The position numbers were made by a program, and so were the translations under genes. Below, piece by piece: positions 18,277-26,451 of a stretch of 53,853 bases of DNA; within the stretch, counting starts at the first letter, position 1, and each line of letters begins with the position of its first letter. Under the pieces are notes generated by a model. The model saw only the letters and a program-made list of their open reading frames with translations, was not told the DNA's origin and searched no databases. This stretch comes from Pseudomonadota bacterium (GTDB lineage: Bacteria; Pseudomonadota; Alphaproteobacteria; Rhizobiales; Xanthobacteraceae): positions 1 to 53,853 of the forward strand of contig JAEXHR010000256.1 of the NCBI GenBank assembly GCA_023449855.1. The letters run 5' to 3'.

Positions 18277-19017
18277 TTGTCATCAACGGTGCCCCCATCC
18301 AATCGTGATTCCCAGCGCCGTGATCGCTTGCTGGTCGTCGAGGACGACCCGGTGACCCGCGCGATGCTGGCCGGCTATTTCACCGACCACAATTTCGAGG
18401 TGGCCGAGGCGGGAAGCTGCGCCGAGTGCCGCCAGAAGATCAAGAAGCACGGTGCCGAATTGGTCTTTATCGACGTTCAGCTTCCGGATGGCGACGGCTT
18501 CGAACTGGCCAGAGAAATCCAGAGCCTGAGCCAGGCCGGAATCATCTTCGTAACCCGCCGTGATACCGAGGTGGACCGCATCCTCGGCCTGGAAATGGCA
18601 GGTGATCACTATGTCACCAAGCCGATCAACCTGCGCGATCTGCTCGCGCGTGCGCGCTCGGTGCTCCGCCGCCGCTCGATCGAGCGTGACGCGGCCATCA
18701 CCGGCACCACCATCGTGTTCGGTAACTGGATCATCGATCTGGTGCGTCGCGAGCTTGCAACGCTGGACGGCACATTGGTGCAATTGACCCGCGCCGAATT
18801 CGATCTGCTGGCCGCGCTGCTCGGCGCCGATGGCCGACCTCTCAGCCGGGAATATCTGATCGAGGTCGTCAGCAATCGGCAAACCGATGTGGATGTACGC
18901 ACTGTCGATGCGCTGGTGGCGCGCTTGCGCCGCAAGCTGGTCGGCGGTGGCGATCAGCCGCCGATCGCAACCGTCACCGGCATCGGCTATAAATTGATCG
19001 TTGACGCGAGGCGCTAG
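18277..19017 (+). CDS. OmpR/PhoB-family response regulator, TorR-like
   Basis: The protein has 246 aa. The start is inferred to be TTG at 18277, because AGGAG at 18265-18269 lies 7 bp upstream; reading from 18181 would overlap tpsB1 and add an unconserved leader. The receiver domain (about 17-130) has the acidic pocket E22/D23/D24, phospho-acceptor D66 (VFIDVQLPDGDG) and K115 in YVTKP. The C-terminal winged helix (about 145-240) has LTRAEFDLLAALL and VDALVARLRRKL. The sequence around VDRILGLEM and YVTKPINLRDLLAR resembles TorR. It follows tpsB1 by 59 bp and converges on the kinase gene, sharing the CTAG where both end. It is the probable final target of that kinase's phosphorelay and may regulate the neighbouring TPS genes; the latter is inference. 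Confidence 0.9.
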   Translation: MSSTVPPSNRDSQRRDRLLVVEDDPVTRAMLAGYFTDHNFEVAEAGSCAECRQKIKKHGAELVFIDVQLPDGDGFELAREIQSLSQAGIIFVTRRDTEVDRILGLEMAGDHYVTKPINLRDLLARARSVLRRRSIERDAAITGTTIVFGNWIIDLVRRELATLDGTLVQLTRAEFDLLAALLGADGRPLSREYLIEVVSNRQTDVDVRTVDALVARLRRKLVGGGDQPPIATVTGIGYKLIVDARR

Positions 19018-21704
19018 ACGCCTTCCGGCTCACGCAGACGTACGTCGAGTGCCGCCAAGGAGTCCCGGCAAGTCACCTCCATCTGCTGGGCTGCCGCCAG
19101 CAATCGATCCGGGACCATCACTGCAGCTGCGGCTTCCAGCGCGTTGCATTCCGAGAACAGCCGCGCAAGACCGAGCGCGCTGGCAGCACTGCCGATGCGG
19201 TGTGCCGAGCGTGCGACTTGCAGATGATCACCCGCATCTGCAGCCTCAACGACGCCTCGCGCGAGCGGCAAACAGGTCTCGGCGTAGATCTTACGCAGGC
19301 CGCGCAGGCGCGGCACACCCAGCAGCTCCTGTTGATCGACGAAAAAGACCTCGTCAATGAGGCGTTCAGCAGTGGGGTGCGGATCATGCGCCGTCCTGTG
19401 AGCCATGGAATCTGCACCCGCTTGCAATGCCGACTGTACTGTCTGCAACGTAATAGGCTTGCTGATGCAGGCATGTATGCCGTTGCTCTGAAGCCGTTCC
19501 CGCGTCCGCTCCGACATGTCAGCTGTCAGCGCAATGATCCGCGGCGGATGATCTAGCGGCAGTTCCCGGATCAACCGCGTGGTCGCAATGCCATCCATCT
19601 CCGGCATGTGAACGTCCATCAGCACGACATCGAAACGGCCGGACCGTGCCAGCTCCACGGCTATGGCGCCGCTCGAGGCGACCTCGGCCTCATGGCCGAG
19701 ACGCGACAACAGCGCCTGCCCGACATCGCGATTGACCGGATCGTCATCGACCAGCAACACGGTCAACCGTTGCACCGGGCGCCGGGTTTCTTCCGCGACG
19801 GCGGTCTGCTCGGCCCGATCGAGCCGGATTGACAGGGTGAATATGCTGCCCTTGCCGAGTTCACTGCTGACCGTGAGGTCGCCGCCCATCAGTCGCGCGA
19901 GCCGTCGCGAAATGGCGAGACCGAGGCCGGTGCCGCCGAACCGGCGCGCAATATCGTTGTCGGCCTGAACGAAATCTTCGAAGATGCGCTCCTGCAAATC
20001 CGGAGCAATGCCGATGCCGGTATCGGCGACTTTCAGATTGAGTATGCGGTCCGCAGAGACGAATTCCATATCGACTAGAATGCCGCCGCGACCGGTGAAC
20101 TTGATGGCATTGCCGAGCAGATTGAGCACCACGCGATTGAGCCGAACCGGATCGCCGATGACATAGGTGGCCATGTCGCCGCGCATCGAAAGGTCCAGGG
20201 ACAATCCCTTCGACTCCGCCTCCGGCCGCAACAGATCGACCGCAGCCTCCACCACCTGGTCCGGCCGGAAATCGCGCAATTCGAGCTTTTCGCCGCCGGC
20301 ATCCAGACGCGCATAATCGAGAATGGATTCGATCAGCGCCAGCAGCGTATCGCTGGAGACAGTGGCGGTGTTGAGCCAGCGCCGTTGTCTCGCGTCGAGG
20401 TGACCATTGTCGAGCAGTTGCAGCACCCCGATCAGACCGTTGAGCGGCGTGCGTAATTCGTGGCTGACCACGGCGAGAAACCGCGATTTGGTTTCATTGG
20501 CAAGCTCTGCAACCTGCCGCGCGCGATGTGCCTCCGCGCGCTCCTCGATAGCCTGGTCGCGCGCCTGCGCGAGTTCGATGGTGCGCTCCGCCACCTTGCC
20601 TTCGAGCGTGGCGTAGGATTCGCGCAGGCGTTCCGCCATCCGGTTGAACTGATCGCCCAGCGTCTGCAGTTCATCGCCCGAGCGGATCACAAGCCGCTGG
20701 TCGAGATCGCCGCTGCCGATGCGCTCGGCCCCATCGGTGAGCGCGCGGATCGGATAGGCCATGCGGCGACTGAGCAGCCATGCGGCGAGAAACGCACAAC
20801 ACAGCGAGATCAGCAGCAACAATGCCGAATTGACCATCGATGCGTAGAGCGACGCATAGGCTTCGTGGGTCGGCAGTTCGACAAAGACCTTCCAGCCGAT
20901 TGGTACAATCGACTCGTGAACAGAAAGTACGCTCTTGCCGGCGAGATCCGTGACGACGCTGCCACCGCCCGCGCCGGCCTGCCCGCCCGCGAAGGCATTC
21001 GCGACCTGCGGAAGCTTGGACAGATCGGTGTTCTTCAGCACCAGCCGCAAATCAGGATGGGCGATCAGGCGGCCCTGCGTATCGACGACGAAGGCGTTGC
21101 CCTCCTTGCCGACCTTGATCTGCGACACCAGATCCCACATGAAGCGCAGGTTGACGTCTGCGACGATCACACCGTCATCCGTGGCCCTGACGCCGACCGT
21201 CATATAGGGCTCGGTCTCACGAAAGAAGAAGATCGGTCCATAGAACACGCCGTTCGCCTTGGCCTCGACGAAAGCCGGCGCCTGCGCGTAATCAGCGTTG
21301 CTGCGAACGGCGTCCCGAACATAGCGCGAGACGCGGAGCTGCTCGCGGCCTTCGGCATCGATCTGCGCGATCTCCGAAATGGCAGGCGTCAGGCGCAGCA
21401 AGCGGATCGCCGCTATGCGTAATTCCTCCGATGGCAAGGTCTGCAGCGAAAGCTGCGACAGCCAGCCGAGCTGACGCTCGATCTCCTTGAGGAAGTGATC
21501 GATCCTGTCGGCGGCGGCACGGGCCTGTTCACGCTGGACCGCGATCAAAAGCCTCTGCTGTTCGCGATAGGAAAACAGCGCATCGATCAGATTATTGGCG
21601 ACCAGAGCAGCCGACACCACAAGCAGGAAGGAAACGAGATATTTCCGAAACAGGCTGCCGCTTATCGGAGGCCGGCCATCCCGCTTATCGGCCGCGGCGC
21701 TCAT
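19014..21704 (-). CDS. Hybrid sensor histidine kinase with receiver and Hpt domains, TorS-like
   Basis: The 896-aa inner-membrane kinase has a TM helix at about 21-41, a periplasmic Cache-like sensor (about 45-285), a second TM at about 291-312 and a HAMP domain (about 313-365). HisKA carries H415 (SHELRTPLNG). The ATPase domain has N532 (GNAIKF), DTGIGI at 561-566 and GGTGLGL at 590-596. The receiver has D653-D655, acceptor D697 (LMDVHMPEMDG) and K749. The Hpt domain has H835 (AHRIGSAASALG). All phosphorelay residues are present, so H415 to D697 to H835 to the regulator D66 is the expected path. Its start overlaps the stop of the binding-protein gene as ATGA. Its stop overlaps that of the response-regulator gene at CTAG. 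The layout matches the TorT/TorS/TorR type; the ligand is unknown. Confidence 0.93.
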   Translation of the reverse strand: MSAAADKRDGRPPISGSLFRKYLVSFLLVVSAALVANNLIDALFSYREQQRLLIAVQREQARAAADRIDHFLKEIERQLGWLSQLSLQTLPSEELRIAAIRLLRLTPAISEIAQIDAEGREQLRVSRYVRDAVRSNADYAQAPAFVEAKANGVFYGPIFFFRETEPYMTVGVRATDDGVIVADVNLRFMWDLVSQIKVGKEGNAFVVDTQGRLIAHPDLRLVLKNTDLSKLPQVANAFAGGQAGAGGGSVVTDLAGKSVLSVHESIVPIGWKVFVELPTHEAYASLYASMVNSALLLLISLCCAFLAAWLLSRRMAYPIRALTDGAERIGSGDLDQRLVIRSGDELQTLGDQFNRMAERLRESYATLEGKVAERTIELAQARDQAIEERAEAHRARQVAELANETKSRFLAVVSHELRTPLNGLIGVLQLLDNGHLDARQRRWLNTATVSSDTLLALIESILDYARLDAGGEKLELRDFRPDQVVEAAVDLLRPEAESKGLSLDLSMRGDMATYVIGDPVRLNRVVLNLLGNAIKFTGRGGILVDMEFVSADRILNLKVADTGIGIAPDLQERIFEDFVQADNDIARRFGGTGLGLAISRRLARLMGGDLTVSSELGKGSIFTLSIRLDRAEQTAVAEETRRPVQRLTVLLVDDDPVNRDVGQALLSRLGHEAEVASSGAIAVELARSGRFDVVLMDVHMPEMDGIATTRLIRELPLDHPPRIIALTADMSERTRERLQSNGIHACISKPITLQTVQSALQAGADSMAHRTAHDPHPTAERLIDEVFFVDQQELLGVPRLRGLRKIYAETCLPLARGVVEAADAGDHLQVARSAHRIGSAASALGLARLFSECNALEAAAAVMVPDRLLAAAQQMEVTCRDSLAALDVRLREPEGV

Positions 21705-22729
21705 TCGATGACCTTGTCAGCGCGAGCCATCAACACCGGAGGCACGGTCAGGCCGAGCGTTCTCGCCGTCCTGAGATTGACGATGAGCTGATAGGTCCGC
21801 GGCGAACGCACCGGCAGCTCTGCCGGATTCGCGCCGCGCAGGATGAGGTCAATATATTCGACCATCGCGTCGACCAGCTCGGATCGCTCGGTCCCTCCCG
21901 GCTCGTATTTGAAGCCATAGGAGACCAGCCCCCCCTGCTCCATGAAGAAATGATACGAATAGACCGCCGGCACTGCATTGGCCGCCGCGGCCGCGACGAT
22001 GGGTTTGCGGTTGAGCACGGTGAAGGCGTCCGGCGTCACCACCATCCCTGCCGCCGGGGCGCCGCGGAGCCGCTCGATCTGCAACGGAATCGCGGCGAGA
22101 TCGGTGAGCGGCAGCGGGATGATCTCGACGCCGAAGGACGGCGCCAACTCGCGCAACGGCTCCAGATAGTAGTCGCCATTGCGCGGCGCCGAGACAGGAT
22201 TGAAGATCACACCCACGCGCTTCACGTGTGGCGCGAGCTCCATGAGGATCTCCAGCCATTTGCTGCCCATCGATGGATGGCTGGTGGTGAAGCCGGTGGC
22301 ATTGCCACCCGGCCGCACGAGACTCTGCACGAAGCCGCTACTCACAGGATCGGCGGCTGTCGAAAACACCAGCGGAATGGTTCGGGTCGCTTTCAGGATG
22401 GCTTGCGCATCGAGCACGCCGCCGGTGATGATCAGGTCCGGCGCCTCCGCCACGATCTGCGCAGCCATCGCGACGCGTTTGACCGGATCGTCCAGGCAGG
22501 TCAGCGCCGCATACTCAATCGAGCGCCCCTCGATCCATCCGAGTTCGCTCAGTCTCGCCTTCATGGCGCCGAGACGTGCGGTGGTGAGCGGATCATTGTG
22601 GGCCGTGCTGAGCAGAAACGCGATCCGGCGGCGCGCAGGGGTCGCCTGCGCAATCGCCGATCGCGGCAGCACCAACGTCGCAGCAAGCCCAAGCATGCAT
22701 CGTCGATCGAGCGAAATATTCGTCCACAT
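21701..22729 (-). CDS. Periplasmic ABC_sub_bind-type (PF04392-like) binding protein coupled to the kinase
   Basis: The protein has 342 aa from the ATG at 22729; an upstream reading to 22780 adds an unlikely leader. The N-terminus has a paired-arginine signal (DRRCMLGLAATLVL) ending near AIAQ. The mature part has the two-lobed type I binding-protein pattern of this family: RRIAFLLST, LGWIEGRSIEY, DLIITGGVLDAQAILKATRTIPLVF, and PDAFTVLNRKPIVAAAAAN. No ABC permease or ATPase lies beside it. Instead its stop overlaps the kinase start by 4 bp (ATGA). This suggests it presents a ligand to the kinase sensor domain, as TorT does for TorS, instead of serving uptake. The ligand cannot be predicted from sequence. 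Confidence 0.88.
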   Translation of the reverse strand: MWTNISLDRRCMLGLAATLVLPRSAIAQATPARRRIAFLLSTAHNDPLTTARLGAMKARLSELGWIEGRSIEYAALTCLDDPVKRVAMAAQIVAEAPDLIITGGVLDAQAILKATRTIPLVFSTAADPVSSGFVQSLVRPGGNATGFTTSHPSMGSKWLEILMELAPHVKRVGVIFNPVSAPRNGDYYLEPLRELAPSFGVEIIPLPLTDLAAIPLQIERLRGAPAAGMVVTPDAFTVLNRKPIVAAAAANAVPAVYSYHFFMEQGGLVSYGFKYEPGGTERSELVDAMVEYIDLILRGANPAELPVRSPRTYQLIVNLRTARTLGLTVPPVLMARADKVIE

Positions 22730-22801
22730 CTGGCATTTCCGAGTAAAACAGCCGGACGCTGCGCCGTCACGACGAGCCAATTTCCGCTATTCGTCCTTGT
22801 A

Positions 22802-22823
22802 GGATATCAGAAATGCAATATCC
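22802..22823. promoter_or_regulatory. Inverted repeat GGATAT-N10-ATATCC
   Basis: Two 6-bp arms separated by 10 bp lie about 75-95 bp upstream of the binding-protein/kinase operon start, in the 214-bp gap after the TetR gene. The position suits an operator or activator site for autoregulation. No second copy was noticed. Confidence 0.3.
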
Positions 22824-22943
22824 AAGCGACGATTTGAAGTGGCTGGTCTTGATTGGAGACAGGCTCACGCCCTGCGGACGGTTCGGGTCGACAGCCCCAG
22901 GGAGAATTCGACGAGCGACAGAGTACCCAGATCGCAGACGGTC

Positions 22944-24176
22944 CTACGCCGATGCGCACAAAATTCCCATGAATAGCGGCCGGGCATAAAGATCCGCGAC
23001 ATTGCCGATCGTCGCCTCCGGCACCCAGCGCTTGATCGAGGCGGACGCATTGATCATGCCACTGATCATCTGCGCTGCAATCGCCGGATCGATCGGGCGA
23101 ACCGAGCCATCCACCACCCCATCAACGACCACGCAGGCGAAGTGTTCGGACAGGCGGTTCATGGTACGGAGCGTTTGCTCCGCAGCCGCCTCAGGCAAAC
23201 CGCTGCGGGCGGTAATGCGCAGCAGAGGACCATCGTTGGACAACTGATACTTCACGAGCGCGGCGGCCGCTGCGCTTAACCGGGACCAGCCATTTTCGCA
23301 TTCTCCGGCCGCAGACTGGGCGCGACGGATGACATCGAACGTACGCGCGAAACAGTCGACGATCAGGTCGTCCTTGTTATCGTTGTGATGATAGAATGAG
23401 CCCTTGGTGACCTTGAGCGCCGCCGATATCCGCTCCACAGAGGCGCCGTGATAACCTTCTTCATTGATCAGTCGCGTGGCCACGCGAAGAAAGGCGTCCG
23501 GCGATATATCCTCTTCCACCTGTGATCTGGCAAGCGTCGGGAGCACCGGCGGCGTCCATCTCGCTGCTGGGGTGCCGATTCCATTCAGCAGGATGTCACT
23601 CGCGTGCCGTGCCGCGCGGGCGTAGCCTGTAACCTCATAACGGGTGATCCAGACGCGCGTCCATTGCGTCAATGTGAACAGCAGATTAGCCCGTGCATTG
23701 CGTTCCGAACGACTGAGGCCAAGGCGGCTGTCGGTCCCGATCAATCCGCGAACCCGGCGAAACATCTGGGCATAAAGCGTGGCGACATCGGCGCGCGTCG
23801 CACTGAGCGCATTCACTTCGGAGAAATTGATGAATTGCGGCCTGGCGCCGGTCTCGACATCGGCGAGCAGACGAAAGAATCCCGTGACAAAGGCGGTGAT
23901 CCGCAGCTCCGGTGTCCTCGCTTTCTCTGCTTCAGCAAGCAGTTCGTCGAACACTTCGACGGATCGAAACACGCAGGCCAGCGCGAGATCGTCCTTCTTG
24001 CGGAAATAATAAGTCACGCTGTTAGTGACGAGCCCTACGCTCTGCGCCACATCCGACAAAGTCGTTCCGCGAATGCCCCGCCGGTTGAACAGACGGGCGG
24101 CCGCATCGAGGATCGCTTCACGCTTCTCCAGAAATCGGCGGGTCTGTCCTTCATCAACGATCGGCAAGTCACTCAT
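22944..24176 (-). CDS. Duplicated TetR/AcrR-family regulator (two TetR units in one chain)
   Basis: At 410 aa this is about twice the normal TetR length. The first DNA-binding helix-turn-helix is at about 19-65 (AILDAAARLFNRRGIRGTTLSDVAQ, then SVTYYFRKKDDL). The second is at about 225-272 (RVATRLINEEGYHGASVERISAAL, then KGSFYHHNDNKDDLI). Each is followed by its own helical ligand or dimer domain. Both recognition helices look intact, so one chain could behave as a pseudo-dimer. The start ATG lies 30 bp after the ATPase gene stop on the same strand, so it is probably the last gene of the importer operon and a likely autoregulator. It may also control the divergent acyl-CoA dehydrogenase gene; the effector is unknown. 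Confidence 0.9.
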   Translation of the reverse strand: MSDLPIVDEGQTRRFLEKREAILDAAARLFNRRGIRGTTLSDVAQSVGLVTNSVTYYFRKKDDLALACVFRSVEVFDELLAEAEKARTPELRITAFVTGFFRLLADVETGARPQFINFSEVNALSATRADVATLYAQMFRRVRGLIGTDSRLGLSRSERNARANLLFTLTQWTRVWITRYEVTGYARAARHASDILLNGIGTPAARWTPPVLPTLARSQVEEDISPDAFLRVATRLINEEGYHGASVERISAALKVTKGSFYHHNDNKDDLIVDCFARTFDVIRRAQSAAGECENGWSRLSAAAAALVKYQLSNDGPLLRITARSGLPEAAAEQTLRTMNRLSEHFACVVVDGVVDGSVRPIDPAIAAQMISGMINASASIKRWVPEATIGNVADLYARPLFMGILCASA

Positions 24177-24206
24177 GGGAAATACGAACCGACCTTACGC
24201 GGGCAC

Positions 24207-25295
24207 TCAGACGCTGACAGGGACATTCTGCTCGGCGCTGCCAAGGCCACCCGGCGCAGAATGCCTCAAACCATCTCTGCTTGCACCAGAAATCGAGGGA
24301 TCGTGCAAGTGGCAGGCGGCAGCGCGTCCATCAGCCATCTCACGCAGCGGCGGATCGACCTCGGCGCAGACCTTCATGGCCATGGGGCAACGCGGATGGA
24401 AGCGGCAGCCAGTCGGCGGATTCATCACGCTCGGCGGTTCTCCCAGGATCACCTGCTGCGGCCGCAAAGCCTCGGCCAAGGGGTTCGGGATCGGTACCGC
24501 AGCCAGCAGGCCTTGGGTGTAGGGATGCAGCGGGGCTTTGTAGAGCTCGTTACGCGGCGCCACCTCGACAATGCGGCCAAGATACATCACCGCGATGCGG
24601 TGACTGACATGACGCACCACCGCCAGGTCGTGGGCAATGAACAGGTAGGACAATCCGAGCCGCTCCTGCAGCTCCTGAAACAGGTTGACCACCTGCGCCT
24701 GGATCGAGACGTCGAGTGCCGACACCGGTTCATCGCAGATTACCAGCGCCGGATTGAGCGCCACCGCGCGCGCGATGGAGATGCGCTGGCGTTGCCCACC
24801 GGAGAATTCGTGTGGATACCGCTCCGCCATGTCCGGACGCAATCCGACCAGCCGCAACAATTCCTGAATTCGGGCACGGTAGACCTCACGTTCGGTATCC
24901 ACCCCGTGGACAATCAAGGGCTCGCCGATGATGTCGCCCACTTTCATGCGCGGATTGAGCGAGCCATAAGGATCTTGATACACCATCTGAATCCGGCGCC
25001 GGACCGCGCGCATGGCGCTGGCGCTGTAATTCGCAATGTCCTTCCCCTCGAACTCGACTTTGCCCTCGGTGATCGGTGTCATCTGCAGAACGGCAAGGCC
25101 TGTGGTGGATTTGCCGCAGCCGGACTCGCCGACCAGTCCGAGTGTCTCGCCCTTGCGCACCTCGAATGACACGCCATCGACCGCCCGTACACTGCCGACC
25201 TGCCTGCGGACGACGACGCCATTGTATTGCGGGAAGTGAACCTTGAGGCCGCTGACCTTGAGGATCGGCTCATCCGTCTCAGAGTTTGAGAGCAT
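24207..25295 (-). CDS. Oligopeptide/dipeptide-type ABC transporter ATP-binding protein (OppF/DppF-like)
   Basis: The protein has 362 aa, with Walker A GESGCGKS, signature FSGGQRQRISIARAV, Walker B LVICDEPVSALD and switch His in FIAHDL. The C-terminal oligopeptide extension contains GCRFHPRCPMAMKVC, a Cys cluster typical of Opp/Dpp ATPases that is associated with an iron-sulfur site. The ATG at 25295 follows AGGAG at good spacing. It overlaps the end of the preceding ATPase gene by 17 bp, indicating translational coupling. It forms the ATPase heterodimer with that partner and drives the permeases at 28240-30089. Confidence 0.93.
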   Translation of the reverse strand: MLSNSETDEPILKVSGLKVHFPQYNGVVVRRQVGSVRAVDGVSFEVRKGETLGLVGESGCGKSTTGLAVLQMTPITEGKVEFEGKDIANYSASAMRAVRRRIQMVYQDPYGSLNPRMKVGDIIGEPLIVHGVDTEREVYRARIQELLRLVGLRPDMAERYPHEFSGGQRQRISIARAVALNPALVICDEPVSALDVSIQAQVVNLFQELQERLGLSYLFIAHDLAVVRHVSHRIAVMYLGRIVEVAPRNELYKAPLHPYTQGLLAAVPIPNPLAEALRPQQVILGEPPSVMNPPTGCRFHPRCPMAMKVCAEVDPPLREMADGRAAACHLHDPSISGASRDGLRHSAPGGLGSAEQNVPVSV

Positions 25296-26358
25296 CTGCC
25301 TCTCCTTTCACATCCGCGAAGCACGCTCGGAAATGCTGCCCCTCGATATGTTCGAGCTCCGGCGGCTCCTGCCGACAGCGATCGCCGACATAGCGGCATC
25401 GGGTCTGAAACGCACAGCCCTGCGGCAGCGCCGACAGATCCGGCGGCTGCCCTTCGATCGGCACAAGACGCTGCTGGGTGTCCTGATCCAGCCGCGGGAT
25501 CGAGGCCATCAGGCCGAGCGTATAGGGGTGGCGCGGTGTCTCATAGATTTCCCGTGCGGTGCCGCTCTCCACAATACGGCCCGCATACATGACGCAAACC
25601 CGATCCGCATAACGCGCGACCACGCCCAGATCATGGGTGATCAGGACGAGCGCAGCCTTGGTCTCGCGGGTGAGATCCTTCAGCAATGCGAGGATCTGCG
25701 CCTGCACGGTGACGTCGAGTGCGGTGGTCGGCTCGTCTGCGACGATCAATTTGGGCTTGCATGCAAGCGCCATGGCGATCATCGCGCGCTGCCGCATGCC
25801 GCCGGAGAACTGATGCGGATAGGCCGTGACGCGCTTCTCCGCATCAGGGATACGCACGCGCTTCAGCAATTCACCGGCCTTGGCGAGGGCCTTCTTCCAG
25901 CTCAAGCCGTGGTGCAGTTGCATGGGTTCGGCGATCTGCAGTCCCACAGTCAATGACGGATTGAGCGACGACATCGGCTCCTGAAAGATCATCGCGATCT
26001 CGTTGCCACGGATCGCGCGAATTTCCTTGCTCGACAGTTTCAGGAGATCGCGGCCATCGAACAGAATCTCGCCCGACTTCACGCGGCTCGGCGGCGATGG
26101 AATGAGCTGTAGCAGAGAAAGCGCGGTCACACTCTTGCCCGACCCGCTTTCACCGACAATCGCCAGCGTCTCACCCGGGAAAACGGAAAATGACACCTTG
26201 TCCACTGCGCGCAGCGCGCCGCGGCCCACGCCGAATTCGACCGCGAGATCGCGCACCTCCAGCAGCGGCTGCCCTTGCGAAGAGGCCCCGGTGCGCGCTC
26301 CGTCGGCAGGCGCCGATTTCGCAGATGTGTCGTTGATATCAAGAAGGAGCTCGGACAC
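25279..26358 (-). CDS. Oligopeptide/dipeptide-type ABC transporter ATP-binding protein (OppD/DppD-like)
   Basis: The protein has 359 aa. The GTG at 26358 is chosen because GGGAG lies 6 bp upstream; an earlier GTG at 26394 has no comparable site. Walker A is GESGSGKS, the signature FSGGMRQRAMIAMAL, Walker B LIVADEPTTALD, and the switch His lies in LITHDLGVVARYADR. The C-terminal Cys motif (GCAFQTRCRYVGDRC) is that of OppD/DppD proteins. It is preceded by a stem-loop after the binding-protein gene and overlaps the next ATPase gene by 17 bp. It is the ATPase partner of the protein at 24207. Confidence 0.93.
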   Translation of the reverse strand: MSELLLDINDTSAKSAPADGARTGASSQGQPLLEVRDLAVEFGVGRGALRAVDKVSFSVFPGETLAIVGESGSGKSVTALSLLQLIPSPPSRVKSGEILFDGRDLLKLSSKEIRAIRGNEIAMIFQEPMSSLNPSLTVGLQIAEPMQLHHGLSWKKALAKAGELLKRVRIPDAEKRVTAYPHQFSGGMRQRAMIAMALACKPKLIVADEPTTALDVTVQAQILALLKDLTRETKAALVLITHDLGVVARYADRVCVMYAGRIVESGTAREIYETPRHPYTLGLMASIPRLDQDTQQRLVPIEGQPPDLSALPQGCAFQTRCRYVGDRCRQEPPELEHIEGQHFRACFADVKGEADALKL

Positions 26359-26397
26359 TCGCGTCTCCCGAAAATTGGCGACAGGGATGAGCACCGT

Positions 26398-26432
26398 CGC
26401 CCCGATTCCGCACAGCTTGCGGCACCGGGGCG
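26398..26432 (-). terminator. Intercistronic stem-loop between binding-protein and ATPase genes
   Basis: An interrupted hairpin pairs CGCCCCG with CGGGGCG and, inside it, CCGCA with TGCGG. There is no T-run. Such structures after binding-protein genes commonly protect the upstream mRNA or partly stop transcription, giving more binding protein than ATPase. Confidence 0.45.
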
Positions 26433-26451
26433 CGGGACATAGTTGTGGGCG

